From: Thalassospira sp. UBA1131
GTDB taxonomy: Bacteria > Pseudomonadota > Alphaproteobacteria > Rhodospirillales > Thalassospiraceae
Assembly (NCBI RefSeq): GCF_002311515.1
Contig: NZ_DCAO01000026.1
Coordinates: forward strand, 37,102 to 46,343
Length of the DNA stretch: 9,242 bases
Direction: 5' to 3'
Position numbers and translations under genes: made by a program. Below, one piece after another: positions 1 to 7,203 of this stretch (position 1 is its first letter; each line of letters opens with the position of its first letter). Below the pieces are notes generated by a model that was not told the DNA's origin, searched no databases, and saw only the letters and a list, made by a program, of their open reading frames with translations.

Positions 1-1662
1 ATGATGGGGATTTCCTGGGGCGGATTTAACTGCCTGCAGGTTGCCGCCCTGAACCCGCCTGCGCTCAAGGCGGTGATTTCCATCGCATCAACGGTGGACC
101 GCTATAACGACGACATTCACTATAAAAATGGCTGTCATCTCTCGGCACAATTGTCATGGGCGGGCACAATGCTCGCCTATCAGTCACGCTCACCTGACCC
201 GGCCTTGGTTGGTGATGACTGGCGCGCAATGTGGCTGCACCGCCTGAAGGAAGAGCCGCTCTTTTTGGAAGAATGGCTTCAACACCAGACCCGCGATGAA
301 TTCTGGAAGCATGCCTCGATCTGCGAGGATTTCGATGCCGTCAAAATCCCGTCGATGGTTCTGGCCGGATGGGCTGATGGCTATCGCAACACGCCAATGC
401 GCGCGATTGAAGGCATGCCAGATCGCGCCAAGGCCCTGATCGGCCCATGGGTGCACAAATACCCGCACTTCGCATGGCCAAAGCCGCGTGCTGACTTCAC
501 AGGCGAAGCCATCAAATGGTGGAACAAATGGCTGCGGGGTGATGATAACGGTATGGATGACCTACCCCAGATGCGCGCCTATATCCTTGATGGCCCAAAA
601 CCGGCCCCGCGCCGCGATTTTGATCCGGGCTTCTGGATCGCCAAGGACACATGGTCGGAACCCGAAACCCAAACCCTTTATGTCAATGACGGCAGGCTCG
701 CCTTCGAGGCAGGTGACGAAAGTGCCCCTGCGGCTGACATTTACTTGAAATCACCGCTCGATACCGGAACCGCATCGGGCGAATATTTCACGCTGAAACC
801 AGATGCCGAAATGGCCATCGATCAGCGTCCGGATGACGCTGGATCGCTGGTCTTTGAAACCGCACCGCTTGAGGCCGAGATTGACCTTCTGGGCCGTCCG
901 GTTTTGCGCGTTGATGTTGAATGCGATGCAGACTGGTCGAACCTGTGTGCGCGTCTGGTCGATGTGCATCCTGATGGTACGGCAACCCGTGTGTCGTTCG
1001 GGGTTCTGAACCTTGCCCACCGCGATCTTGATGCCAACTATGCCGATCCAAAGCCAATGCCGCGTGGCCAGAAAGTCACCATCACGCTGGTGCTTGATGC
1101 CTGCGGTTATCGCTTCAATGCCGGGCACCGCATGCGGCTTGCACTGTCGACATCCTATTGGCCGATGATCCTGCCAGCACCCTTTGACGCGGGCCTGACT
1201 GTATCACCATCTTCTATTGCGTTTGATCTGCCGTTGCTCGGCGCGCACGAGAAGATTGAGGTCAAAGAACCGGACAATCCCGATCCGCTGCCGAAATATA
1301 TCGAACACAAACCGGGCCGAACGGAACGGAGTGTTCAACGCAATCTGACGCAAAATGAAACCCGCTATCGCATCTATGAAGATACCGGTCTTAATGAGCA
1401 TCCGGACTCGCGCCTTGCGACCCGCCAAGTACGCAGCGAAACCTGGACGATCAATCCGCTTGATCCGACTTCGGTTAAGGGTGAGGCCGCCTGGACCTGC
1501 GATCTGGAACGCGATGACTGGTCGGTGCGGACCGACTGTCACGCAGAACTGACATGTGACCGCGACAACTGGTATGTGTCGGCCTGGGTGATTGGCTATG
1601 AGGGCAGTGAACAGATCTTTGAAAAGACTTGGGAAAAGGCCATTCCCCGCAACTTCATGTAA
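1..1662 (+). CDS. CocE/NonD family serine hydrolase (X-Pro dipeptidyl-peptidase-like), 5' partial
   Basis: This is a serine hydrolase of the CocE/NonD (peptidase S15-like) family, acting on esters or amides; its substrate is unknown. The visible 553 residues start at the nucleophile elbow GISWGG (Ser5). The Met codons at position 1 are therefore almost certainly internal, since the family usually has about 110-120 residues before this motif, and the reading frame is cut by the window edge. Asp126 in AGWADGY and His152 in GPWVHKYPH complete the catalytic triad. The alpha/beta-hydrolase part runs to about residue 190. A beta-rich PepX C-terminal (jelly-roll) domain follows at roughly 225-435. 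A further tail of about 110 residues, rich in charged residues and Trp, ends the protein. No signal peptide can be judged. The gene ends in TAA just before a bidirectional terminator. It converges on the carnitine operon, so it need not share that function. Confidence 0.85.
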   Translation: MMGISWGGFNCLQVAALNPPALKAVISIASTVDRYNDDIHYKNGCHLSAQLSWAGTMLAYQSRSPDPALVGDDWRAMWLHRLKEEPLFLEEWLQHQTRDEFWKHASICEDFDAVKIPSMVLAGWADGYRNTPMRAIEGMPDRAKALIGPWVHKYPHFAWPKPRADFTGEAIKWWNKWLRGDDNGMDDLPQMRAYILDGPKPAPRRDFDPGFWIAKDTWSEPETQTLYVNDGRLAFEAGDESAPAADIYLKSPLDTGTASGEYFTLKPDAEMAIDQRPDDAGSLVFETAPLEAEIDLLGRPVLRVDVECDADWSNLCARLVDVHPDGTATRVSFGVLNLAHRDLDANYADPKPMPRGQKVTITLVLDACGYRFNAGHRMRLALSTSYWPMILPAPFDAGLTVSPSSIAFDLPLLGAHEKIEVKEPDNPDPLPKYIEHKPGRTERSVQRNLTQNETRYRIYEDTGLNEHPDSRLATRQVRSETWTINPLDPTSVKGEAAWTCDLERDDWSVRTDCHAELTCDRDNWYVSAWVIGYEGSEQIFEKTWEKAIPRNFM

Positions 1663-1672
1663 CCATCTTGAC

Positions 1673-1704
1673 GAAAAAAGGGCCGGATAACCGGCCCTTT
1701 TTTC
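1673..1704. terminator. Bidirectional intrinsic terminator between convergent genes
   Basis: A perfect 7-bp GC stem (GGGCCGG / CCGGCCC) with loop ATAA is preceded by six A and followed by six T. It therefore works as a hairpin plus U-tract on either strand. It lies 10 bases after the CocE stop and just beyond the stop codon of the minus-strand hydrolase at 1710, so it should end both transcripts. Confidence 0.93.
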
Positions 1705-1709
1705 TATTC

Positions 1710-2648
1710 CTACTCAACCATAGCAGCGATGGCATCACACAGATGCCCGAACGCTGTTTTAGCCCCCGGGCTCATATGCCGGGCACGTAGCCAGCCATGG
1801 ATCATTTGGGGTTCTTCACGGTATTGAACGGAAATGCCCGCACGGGCAAGACGGGCGGTATATTCGCGGCCATCATCGCGCAGCGGATCAAAATAGGCCG
1901 CCGTGATAAAGGTCGGCGGAAGCCCACGCAGATCATCAACCGATAATGCATGGGCAAACGGATCATCCATCGGTGCCTTCAGCACATCACGGTAATAAAT
2001 CACGTCGTCAGTGCTCAGCCCCGGCGCATTGGCCATCTGACCATAGCTTGGCCAGTTCAAGTCACCGCCGAGGGCCGGATAGATCAATGCCTGCCCCAAG
2101 ACGCGGTTACCAAAGCCCTCTTCGCGGGCCCGAACCGCGATCCCCGCGGCCAGCATGCCACCCGCACTGTCGCCCACCAGCACAATCTTCTTGCCTGACG
2201 CCAGGATGCTTTGGGTCACCCGATGGCAATCTTCGTGCTGGGCGGGCCAGATATGCTCGGGCGCAAGACGGTAATCAATTGCGATCAGTTCGGCTTTTGC
2301 CGCCTCGGATATTTCCGCACAAATCGCATCATGGCTGTCGCGCGAACCAACCACAAAGCCACCGCCATGCATATAGACGATCTTGTGGTTTGAGGCGCAA
2401 TCGGCCGGACGGTAATGGCGCACCGGTACGTCGGCAATCACGTCATCCTCGACCTGCATGTCGTCCGGATGCGGAAAGGCAAACTCGGCACAAAGCGCAT
2501 CGTACCAGCTGCGTTGCTGGTCAATGGATGCCGCCACCGCGTCGGGCGGATAGAACCCGTCGCATTTGGCGATAAAGGCACGAATGCCTTCTTCCTCTGG
2601 CATCGGGTCATAGGTCACTTCGGGGGAAACCTGATCGGAATTGGCCAT
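1710..2648 (-). CDS. HSL-family alpha/beta hydrolase (esterase/lipase-like)
   Basis: This is a cytosolic carboxylesterase-type enzyme of the hormone-sensitive-lipase (HGGG) family, 312 residues, a normal length. The oxyanion-hole motif HGGGF is at residues 94-98. The nucleophile is Ser161 in GDSAGG, with Asp254 in the FDPLRDDG segment and His284 in MIHGW as triad partners. DYRLAPEH (125-132) is also typical of the family. No signal peptide or membrane segment is seen. I chose ATG at 2648 because AAGGA lies 7 bases upstream. An in-frame TTG at 2666 would add six residues but would place that Shine-Dalgarno inside the gene. It is the third gene on this strand after the BKACE and carnitine dehydrogenase genes, 127 bases behind the latter. 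Inference only: an ester hydrolase beside carnitine genes could release carnitine from acylcarnitines, as HocS does in Pseudomonas. The substrate is not shown by the sequence. Confidence 0.88.
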   Translation of the reverse strand: MANSDQVSPEVTYDPMPEEEGIRAFIAKCDGFYPPDAVAASIDQQRSWYDALCAEFAFPHPDDMQVEDDVIADVPVRHYRPADCASNHKIVYMHGGGFVVGSRDSHDAICAEISEAAKAELIAIDYRLAPEHIWPAQHEDCHRVTQSILASGKKIVLVGDSAGGMLAAGIAVRAREEGFGNRVLGQALIYPALGGDLNWPSYGQMANAPGLSTDDVIYYRDVLKAPMDDPFAHALSVDDLRGLPPTFITAAYFDPLRDDGREYTARLARAGISVQYREEPQMIHGWLRARHMSPGAKTAFGHLCDAIAAMVE

Positions 2649-2691
2649 CAACGGATCCTTGGTCAAAGACGTGATAGATCAACCTAACGCG

Positions 2692-2724
2692 GATGCCCCC
2701 GCAGTTAAAGACTGCAGGGGCATC
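2692..2724. other. Intercistronic hairpin
   Basis: A 13-bp stem with a single C/A mismatch: GATGCCCC then GCAGT, loop TAAAG, ACTGC, then GGGGCATC. It sits between the carnitine dehydrogenase stop and the hydrolase start. No U-tract follows on the minus strand, so it is a weak candidate for a classical terminator. It may instead protect the upstream mRNA from 3' decay or act as a partial stop. Confidence 0.5.
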
Positions 2725-2753
2725 ACACAGCGTTATTGTGAACTGGTTCCACG

Positions 2754-2774
2754 CAAAACGGATCGCGCGTTTTG
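2754..2774 (-). terminator. Small hairpin just after the carnitine dehydrogenase stop
   Basis: Perfect 7-bp arms (CAAAACG / CGTTTTG) with a 7-base loop begin two bases after the TAG stop of the dehydrogenase gene on the minus strand. The 3' arm carries four U, and the sequence after it is not U-rich. This would be a weak or partial terminator at best, possibly lowering expression of the downstream hydrolase. Confidence 0.3.
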
Positions 2775-2775
2775 A

Positions 2776-4227
2776 CTAACCGATTGCACGACCAAGCTGA
2801 TCTGGCTTGGGCAGGCTTGCATGGCGTTTTGCCATTTCGGCCAAATTGGTTGCCACCACGCCACCGGGCTCGGATGTGCGACGGGTTTTAAGGTCCACAT
2901 GCAGCAACATGGTCTCAATCGTGGCCGCAACCGCACCCTCATCATTGATCAGACGATGGAACAAATGAAGCTTCTTGCCTTCGCCCTTGATCAGTTGGGT
3001 GGTCACACGGATATGGTCGCCTGCACTGATTTCGTGCAGGTAGCAGACATGGGTTTCAACCGTGAAATAGCTGCCCCCACTGGCAATATAATTTGCATCC
3101 GCCCCGACCATTTCCATGAAACGGTCGCTTGCCTGTGAACTGATCTCAACATAATGGGCTTCGTTCATGTGCCCGTTATAGTCGGTCCAGCTTTGCGGGA
3201 TCTGGCGATCACCGGTGACAGGAAGATCATCCAACGGTGCCGGATCGGGCAAAGCTGCCTCGTGATCATTGATCGTGCCACCTGCGCCACTGCCCGATTT
3301 CTTGAGCGCGCGCATCATGCCAACAAGGTTGTCATCGCGCAGGCGTTCAAGGTCACGGATGCTCATATGACCGGACTGATCATCTGATTGCTGCGCAATA
3401 CGCGCTGTCAATTCCGGGGTCAGTTCCGGCACATCCATCAGTTTCGTCCACGGCCATTTAAGGGCTGGTCCAAACTGGCCGATGAAATGCTCCATCCCGG
3501 CTTCACCGCCCGCAATGCGATAGGTTTCAAACAACCCCATCTGCGCCCAGCGAAGGCCAAAGCCATACCGGATGGCGTCATCAATTTCCTCGGTCGTTGC
3601 GACCTCGTCATGAACAAGCCACAGCCCTTCGCGCCAAACCGCTTCAAGCAAACGGTCGGCAATATGCGCATCAATCTCCTTGCGCACCACAAGCGGCTTA
3701 AGCCCGATAGAACGCAACACGTCACAGCCAGCTTCAAGCACCGATGCCTCGGTCGCGGCAGACGGCACGACTTCGATCAATGGCAGCAGATAAACCGGGT
3801 TGAATGGATGCGCGACGACGATCTGTTCGGGTTTGATTGAACCTTGCTGCAACTCGCTTGGCTTGAAGCCTGATGTCGATGACCCGATCAGGCAGTCCGA
3901 CGGGGCATGGGCCTGAATTTGTGCAAGAATCTTGTGCTTAAGCGCAAGTTGTTCGGGAACGCTTTCCTGAATCCACTGCGCCCCGGCCACCGCCTTTGCC
4001 ATATCGTCATGGAAGGTCAGTGTGCCTTCGTCTGGTAGGGCGCGATCGTAAAGTGCGGGCAGGCTTCGGCGTGCGTTTGCCAGAACTTCGTTGATCTTGC
4101 GTTCTGCCTGCGGATCCGGATCGAAAACCGCCACATCCCAGCCATTCAGCAAAAACCGCGCGGCCCAGCCGCCACCAATGACACCACCGCCAATGATGGC
4201 AGCTTTTTTGTTTGAGCTCGTGGACAT
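2776..4227 (-). CDS. lcdH: L-carnitine dehydrogenase fused to betainyl-CoA thioesterase
   Basis: A bifunctional 483-residue protein. Residues 1 to about 320 are a 3-hydroxyacyl-CoA-dehydrogenase-like NAD enzyme. They show the Rossmann motif GGGVIGGGWA (13-22), an acidic residue after the second strand (Asp36 in VFDPDP), HPFNP with catalytic His140, and its likely partner Glu152 in PLIEVV. Residues about 335-450 are a hotdog (4HBT) thioesterase with a DYNGHMNEAHY motif around 349-359. This architecture matches rhizobial carnitine dehydrogenases, which oxidise L-carnitine to 3-dehydrocarnitine and whose fused domain hydrolyses betainyl-CoA to glycine betaine. Pseudomonas keeps the two as separate cdhA and cdhB genes. 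I prefer ATG at 4227: it overlaps the upstream stop as TAATG and has GGGAG 8 bases upstream. ATG at 4233 would leave only 2 bases of spacing. Translational coupling to the BKACE gene is expected. Ordinary 3-hydroxybutyryl-CoA dehydrogenase is the alternative, but the fusion and neighbours argue against it. Confidence 0.92.
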   Translation of the reverse strand: MSTSSNKKAAIIGGGVIGGGWAARFLLNGWDVAVFDPDPQAERKINEVLANARRSLPALYDRALPDEGTLTFHDDMAKAVAGAQWIQESVPEQLALKHKILAQIQAHAPSDCLIGSSTSGFKPSELQQGSIKPEQIVVAHPFNPVYLLPLIEVVPSAATEASVLEAGCDVLRSIGLKPLVVRKEIDAHIADRLLEAVWREGLWLVHDEVATTEEIDDAIRYGFGLRWAQMGLFETYRIAGGEAGMEHFIGQFGPALKWPWTKLMDVPELTPELTARIAQQSDDQSGHMSIRDLERLRDDNLVGMMRALKKSGSGAGGTINDHEAALPDPAPLDDLPVTGDRQIPQSWTDYNGHMNEAHYVEISSQASDRFMEMVGADANYIASGGSYFTVETHVCYLHEISAGDHIRVTTQLIKGEGKKLHLFHRLINDEGAVAATIETMLLHVDLKTRRTSEPGGVVATNLAEMAKRHASLPKPDQLGRAIG

Positions 4228-5138
4228 TAGCATGGCTCCCGCTTGGTCAGGCCAAGCTTCTTGCGGACCGCATCCGGGCCAATCACGGTGGCCCCCATCC
4301 CTTCGATAATGCCAACCGCGCGCTCAACCAGCTGGGCGTTGGTGGCAAGCACGCCTTTCGACAGGTAGATATTGTCTTCCAGACCTGCCCGAACATTGCC
4401 CCCGGCCAAAACCGATGCGGCAACATAGGGCATCTGATCGCGCCCGATGGAAAAGGCCGACCAATTCCAGTCTGACGGCACATTGTTCACCATCGCCATA
4501 AATGTATTAAGATCGTTTGGCGCGCCCCAGGGAATACCCATGCAAAGCTGCACCAAGGCCGGGCTTTCAAGAATGCCCTCGGACACCAGTTGTTTGGCAA
4601 ACCACAGATGGCCGGTATCAAATGCCTCGATCTCGGGCTTGACGCCAAGGTCGGTCATCATCTGTCCCATGGCGCGCAGCATGCCCGGCGTGTTGGTCAT
4701 GACATAATCGGCCTCGGCGAAGTTCATGGTGCCGCAATCAAGGGTGCAAATCTCGGGCAGGCAATCAGCAATATGCGCCATCCGCTCCGACGCGCCGATC
4801 ATATCGGTCGCGGCTTCATTGACCGGAAGCGGTGCCTCGGTCGAGCCAAAGACGATATCGCCGCCCATGCCAGCGGTCAGGTTAAGGACAACATCGACAT
4901 CGGCTGCCCGCACACGTTCGGTCAGTTCGCGGTAATATTTCAAATCACGTGACGGCGCACCGGTTTCGGGATCACGCACATGGCAATGCACCACGGCCGC
5001 CCCGGCCTTGGCCGCGTCAATCGCGCTATTGGCGATCTGTTCGGGGGATCTTGGCACATGCGGGGATTTGTCCTGCGTGCCACCCGAACCGGTCACGGCG
5101 GCGGTAATGAAGACTTCCTTGTTCATCGAAAGCGGCAT
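4227..5138 (-). CDS. BKACE-family 3-dehydrocarnitine cleavage enzyme (DUF849)
   Basis: A beta-keto acid cleavage enzyme, 303 residues, the usual size for this TIM-barrel zinc family. From context it cleaves 3-dehydrocarnitine with acetyl-CoA to betainyl-CoA and acetoacetate. It begins MPLSMNKEVFITAAVTG, the typical family start. It carries HCHVRDP with the metal ligands His51 and His53, and RAGLEDN with Arg250, the third metal ligand Glu254 and Asp255, as in Kce. I chose ATG at 5138 because GAGG lies 5 bases upstream. ATG at 5126 is the conserved family start point but has no Shine-Dalgarno. Longer versions from 5174 or 5243 would add a non-conserved leader, and the longest would run across the divergent regulator's start. 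It is first in the minus-strand operon, divergent from the cdhR-like gene, and overlaps the carnitine dehydrogenase at TAATG. The fold alone does not fix the substrate, since BKACE enzymes are diverse; the dehydrogenase-thioesterase partner does so by inference. Confidence 0.92.
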   Translation of the reverse strand: MPLSMNKEVFITAAVTGSGGTQDKSPHVPRSPEQIANSAIDAAKAGAAVVHCHVRDPETGAPSRDLKYYRELTERVRAADVDVVLNLTAGMGGDIVFGSTEAPLPVNEAATDMIGASERMAHIADCLPEICTLDCGTMNFAEADYVMTNTPGMLRAMGQMMTDLGVKPEIEAFDTGHLWFAKQLVSEGILESPALVQLCMGIPWGAPNDLNTFMAMVNNVPSDWNWSAFSIGRDQMPYVAASVLAGGNVRAGLEDNIYLSKGVLATNAQLVERAVGIIEGMGATVIGPDAVRKKLGLTKREPC

Positions 5139-5232
5139 GATGGCCTCACTGTTTTTGCAATCATTCTCTGCCATCAGGATATCTCGATTGTCGATATTGA
5201 TTTTACCTATCCCGTCATTTACTTTTCTGATC
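5139..5232. promoter_or_regulatory. Divergent promoter region, carnitine operon / cdhR-like regulator
   Basis: These 94 bases separate the two divergent start codons and are clearly more AT-rich than the flanking genes. On the minus strand, TAAAAT (5205-5200) is a good -10 candidate about 62 bases before the BKACE start, but it has no recognisable -35. That would suit a promoter needing an AraC-type activator. No Shine-Dalgarno is visible before the regulator's ATG. Promoter boxes are low confidence; the regulatory role of the region is inferred from gene orientation. Confidence 0.55.
5179..5197. promoter_or_regulatory. Candidate operator, interrupted inverted repeat
   Basis: ATATC and GATAT arms are separated by 9 bases, near the middle of the divergent region. 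An overlapping short dyad, TCGA-TTG-TCGA, is offset by one base. It is placed just upstream of the TAAAAT box on neither side of a strong -35, a plausible site for the adjacent AraC/GlxA-type regulator. The arms are short and could arise by chance. Confidence 0.25.
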
Positions 5233-6225
5233 ATGCCAAGCACGCATCACCGATTTGTCTTTGTCCTGTTTGACGGATTTTCCAATCTGGTTCTGGCCAG
5301 TGCGCTGGAACCGTTACGCGCGGCCGCAGGTCTGCCGGGCGGGCCGGAGATCAGCTGGGATATCTGCACAATTGACGGATCACCGGCGACAAGTTCCAGT
5401 GATCTTGTCATCACGCCGAAGGCCGCCCTCAATGCCATCCCTGACCCGACACATATCGATTATCTTGTGGTGATTTCGGGTTATGACATGCGCCATCATT
5501 TGTCGTCGCGCACCCGCGCAAGATTGCAAAATGCTGCGCAACATGCGCGCACGGTGATTGGTGTGGATACTGCCGCCTGGTTGCTGGCGTCGTGCAATAT
5601 GTTGGCGGGAAAATCGGCGACCATCCATTGGCAGGAACTTGATCAGTTCCGTGAACAGTTCCCCGATGTCACCGTTTTGACAGATCGCTTTGTCGAAGAT
5701 GGTAAAATGATCACATCCGGGGGGGCTGCAACCGTCATGGAAATGATGCTGCACATCCTTGCGCGGCAATATGGGCCAGCGGTTGCCTTTGATGTCAGCA
5801 ATCTGTTTGTCTATGACGCCCGCCATCAGCGGCACGGCGACCCCAATATATCTGCACGCGGCGCAGACCGGTTGCATGGGCCGGGCGCGGATCATGTCAG
5901 GCGTGCGGTTGCCGAAATGATCGCCCATATCGAAACGCCGGTTGCGCTGAAATCCATTGCGATCCATGCGGGATGTTCGCTGCGCAGTTTGGATCGCGCC
6001 TTTCAGGACAATTTGCAGATGGCACCGGGGAAGTATTATCAAATGCTGCGTCTTGGCCGGGCCCGTGATCTGGCCCGATCCACCGACATGAAACTTGCCG
6101 ACATCGCCCTTCAAACCGGGTTCAAAAGCCACGCGGCACTCAGCCGGGCCTATGCACAGGCCTTTGGCACAACCTTGCGCGCGATGCGCAGCAAACGTCG
6201 ACCTGCCGCCGCCATTGGCACATAA
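5233..6225 (+). CDS. cdhR: GlxA/CdhR-type AraC-family transcriptional regulator
   Basis: A 330-residue transcription factor with an N-terminal DJ-1/PfpI (class I glutamine amidotransferase-like) sensing domain at about 7-190 and a C-terminal AraC double helix-turn-helix at about 225-320. The N-terminus (FVFVLFDGFSNLVLASALEPLR) is standard for this family. The nucleophile-elbow segment reads GVDTAAWLLAS, with Asp112 where catalytic members have Cys, so it should bind a ligand rather than catalyse. The two HTH units are around ALKSIAIHAGCSLRSLDRAF (238-257) and LADIALQTGFKSHAALSRAY (288-307). The start is set by the conserved N-terminus; no Shine-Dalgarno is visible. It is divergent from the carnitine operon and so is probably its activator, like Pseudomonas CdhR. 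GbdR (glycine betaine) and other GlxA relatives have the same architecture, so the effector could be carnitine, glycine betaine or another quaternary amine. Confidence 0.87.
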   Translation: MPSTHHRFVFVLFDGFSNLVLASALEPLRAAAGLPGGPEISWDICTIDGSPATSSSDLVITPKAALNAIPDPTHIDYLVVISGYDMRHHLSSRTRARLQNAAQHARTVIGVDTAAWLLASCNMLAGKSATIHWQELDQFREQFPDVTVLTDRFVEDGKMITSGGAATVMEMMLHILARQYGPAVAFDVSNLFVYDARHQRHGDPNISARGADRLHGPGADHVRRAVAEMIAHIETPVALKSIAIHAGCSLRSLDRAFQDNLQMAPGKYYQMLRLGRARDLARSTDMKLADIALQTGFKSHAALSRAYAQAFGTTLRAMRSKRRPAAAIGT

Positions 6226-6234
6226 CAGACCAAG

Positions 6235-7167
6235 TTACAGCCGAATTGACTCAACGCTGTCCTTCAAAAGCCGCGCACTTTTTTCAAGGCCCTCACGCTC
6301 GGTACTGACAAGGTCGGGCATCAGATCCGTCTCAATCCCTTGCGCCCCGACCACGCGGGGAATGGACAGGGCAACATCCTTGACCCCGACAATTTCGGGT
6401 GTGACGCATGATACGGTCAGAACGTCATGCTGATCCTGAGCAATCGCCTTGATGATCCGCGCCAAGCCGGCCCCGATCCCGTAATAGGTCGCCCCTTTAC
6501 CCTTGATGATTTTATAGGCCGCATTGCGCACACCATCATCAATGGTAGCACGCACATGTTCTGTAATCGGGGATCCGACCTGAGCGGCAATATCGGCCAG
6601 TGAAAGCGATCCAACCTTGGCGTTCGACCAGGCCAAGACTTCGCTGTCGCCATGTTCGCCAAGGACATAGGCGTGAACCGATTGCGGCGAAATGCCCAGA
6701 TGACGCCCCAAAAGACTGCGGAAACGGGCAGTATCCAAGATCGTCCCCGAACCGATAACACGGTTGGCGGGCAGCGCGGATATCCGTTGGGTAATCTGGG
6801 TCATGATATCGACCGGGTTCGACGCAATCAGGAGAATTGCGTCAGGCGCCACAGCAAGAACATTACCCACCACATCCTTGAAAACGGCGGCGTTTCTTTC
6901 CAGCAAAGCCAGCCTGCTTTCACCCGGTTTTTGACTGACCCCGGCGGCAAGGACGATCACCGATGCCCCGGCAAGACCGACATAGTCAGCCGCCTCGACA
7001 ATTGTTGAGGATAGAAACGGCACTGCGTGCGCAATGTCTTCGGCTTGGGCGACTGCCAGATCGTGGTTCTGATCGACCAGAACCACCGAACTTGCGAGTC
7101 CCATGACGGCAAGCGCATAGCCCGCCGAACTTCCGACCATACCGGCCCCGACAATGCCGACTTTCAT
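6235..7167 (-). CDS. ldh: L-lactate dehydrogenase (NAD-dependent, LDH/MDH superfamily)
   Basis: A 310-residue cytosolic 2-hydroxyacid dehydrogenase, probably interconverting L-lactate and pyruvate with NAD. The Rossmann motif GAGMVG is at 7-12, with Asp32 positioned for NAD ribose. The specificity loop reads AGVSQKPGESR: Gln79 is at the position where lactate dehydrogenases have Gln and malate dehydrogenases have Arg, and Arg85 is the mobile-loop Arg. SNPVD holds Asn117, LDTARFR holds Asp145 and the substrate-binding Arg148, and GEHGDSE holds catalytic His172. I chose ATG at 7167 (MKVGIVGAG), with GGGGA 8 bases upstream. A TTG at 7182 would add five residues and lie inside that Shine-Dalgarno. 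It converges on the regulator with only 9 bases between the stops. It has its own candidate promoter and is not in the carnitine operon. A related hydroxyisocaproate-type dehydrogenase or atypical malate dehydrogenase cannot be excluded. Confidence 0.88.
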   Translation of the reverse strand: MKVGIVGAGMVGSSAGYALAVMGLASSVVLVDQNHDLAVAQAEDIAHAVPFLSSTIVEAADYVGLAGASVIVLAAGVSQKPGESRLALLERNAAVFKDVVGNVLAVAPDAILLIASNPVDIMTQITQRISALPANRVIGSGTILDTARFRSLLGRHLGISPQSVHAYVLGEHGDSEVLAWSNAKVGSLSLADIAAQVGSPITEHVRATIDDGVRNAAYKIIKGKGATYYGIGAGLARIIKAIAQDQHDVLTVSCVTPEIVGVKDVALSIPRVVGAQGIETDLMPDLVSTEREGLEKSARLLKDSVESIRL

Positions 7168-7203
7168 CACCCGAATCCCCAATTTTCACCGTCTGTTGTC
7201 ATG

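Noticed and set aside
1946..2575. A 209-codon plus-strand open frame opposite the HSL hydrolase.
   Set aside because: Pro, Arg and His-rich composition typical of an antisense shadow; the minus-strand gene has all catalytic motifs.
5008..5232. An upstream extension of the regulator frame by 75 residues.
   Set aside because: It overlaps the start of the divergent BKACE gene, and the family N-terminus begins just after ATG 5233.
5139..5243. N-terminal extensions of the BKACE protein (ATG at 5174 or 5243).
   Set aside because: The added residues are unlike the family, they lack a good Shine-Dalgarno and would consume the divergent promoter region. GAGG before ATG 5138 is better placed.
5380..6132. 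A 250-codon open frame on the minus strand opposite the regulator.
   Set aside because: It is a mirror of a GC-rich coding frame, shows no family features and is fully covered by a well-supported gene on the other strand.
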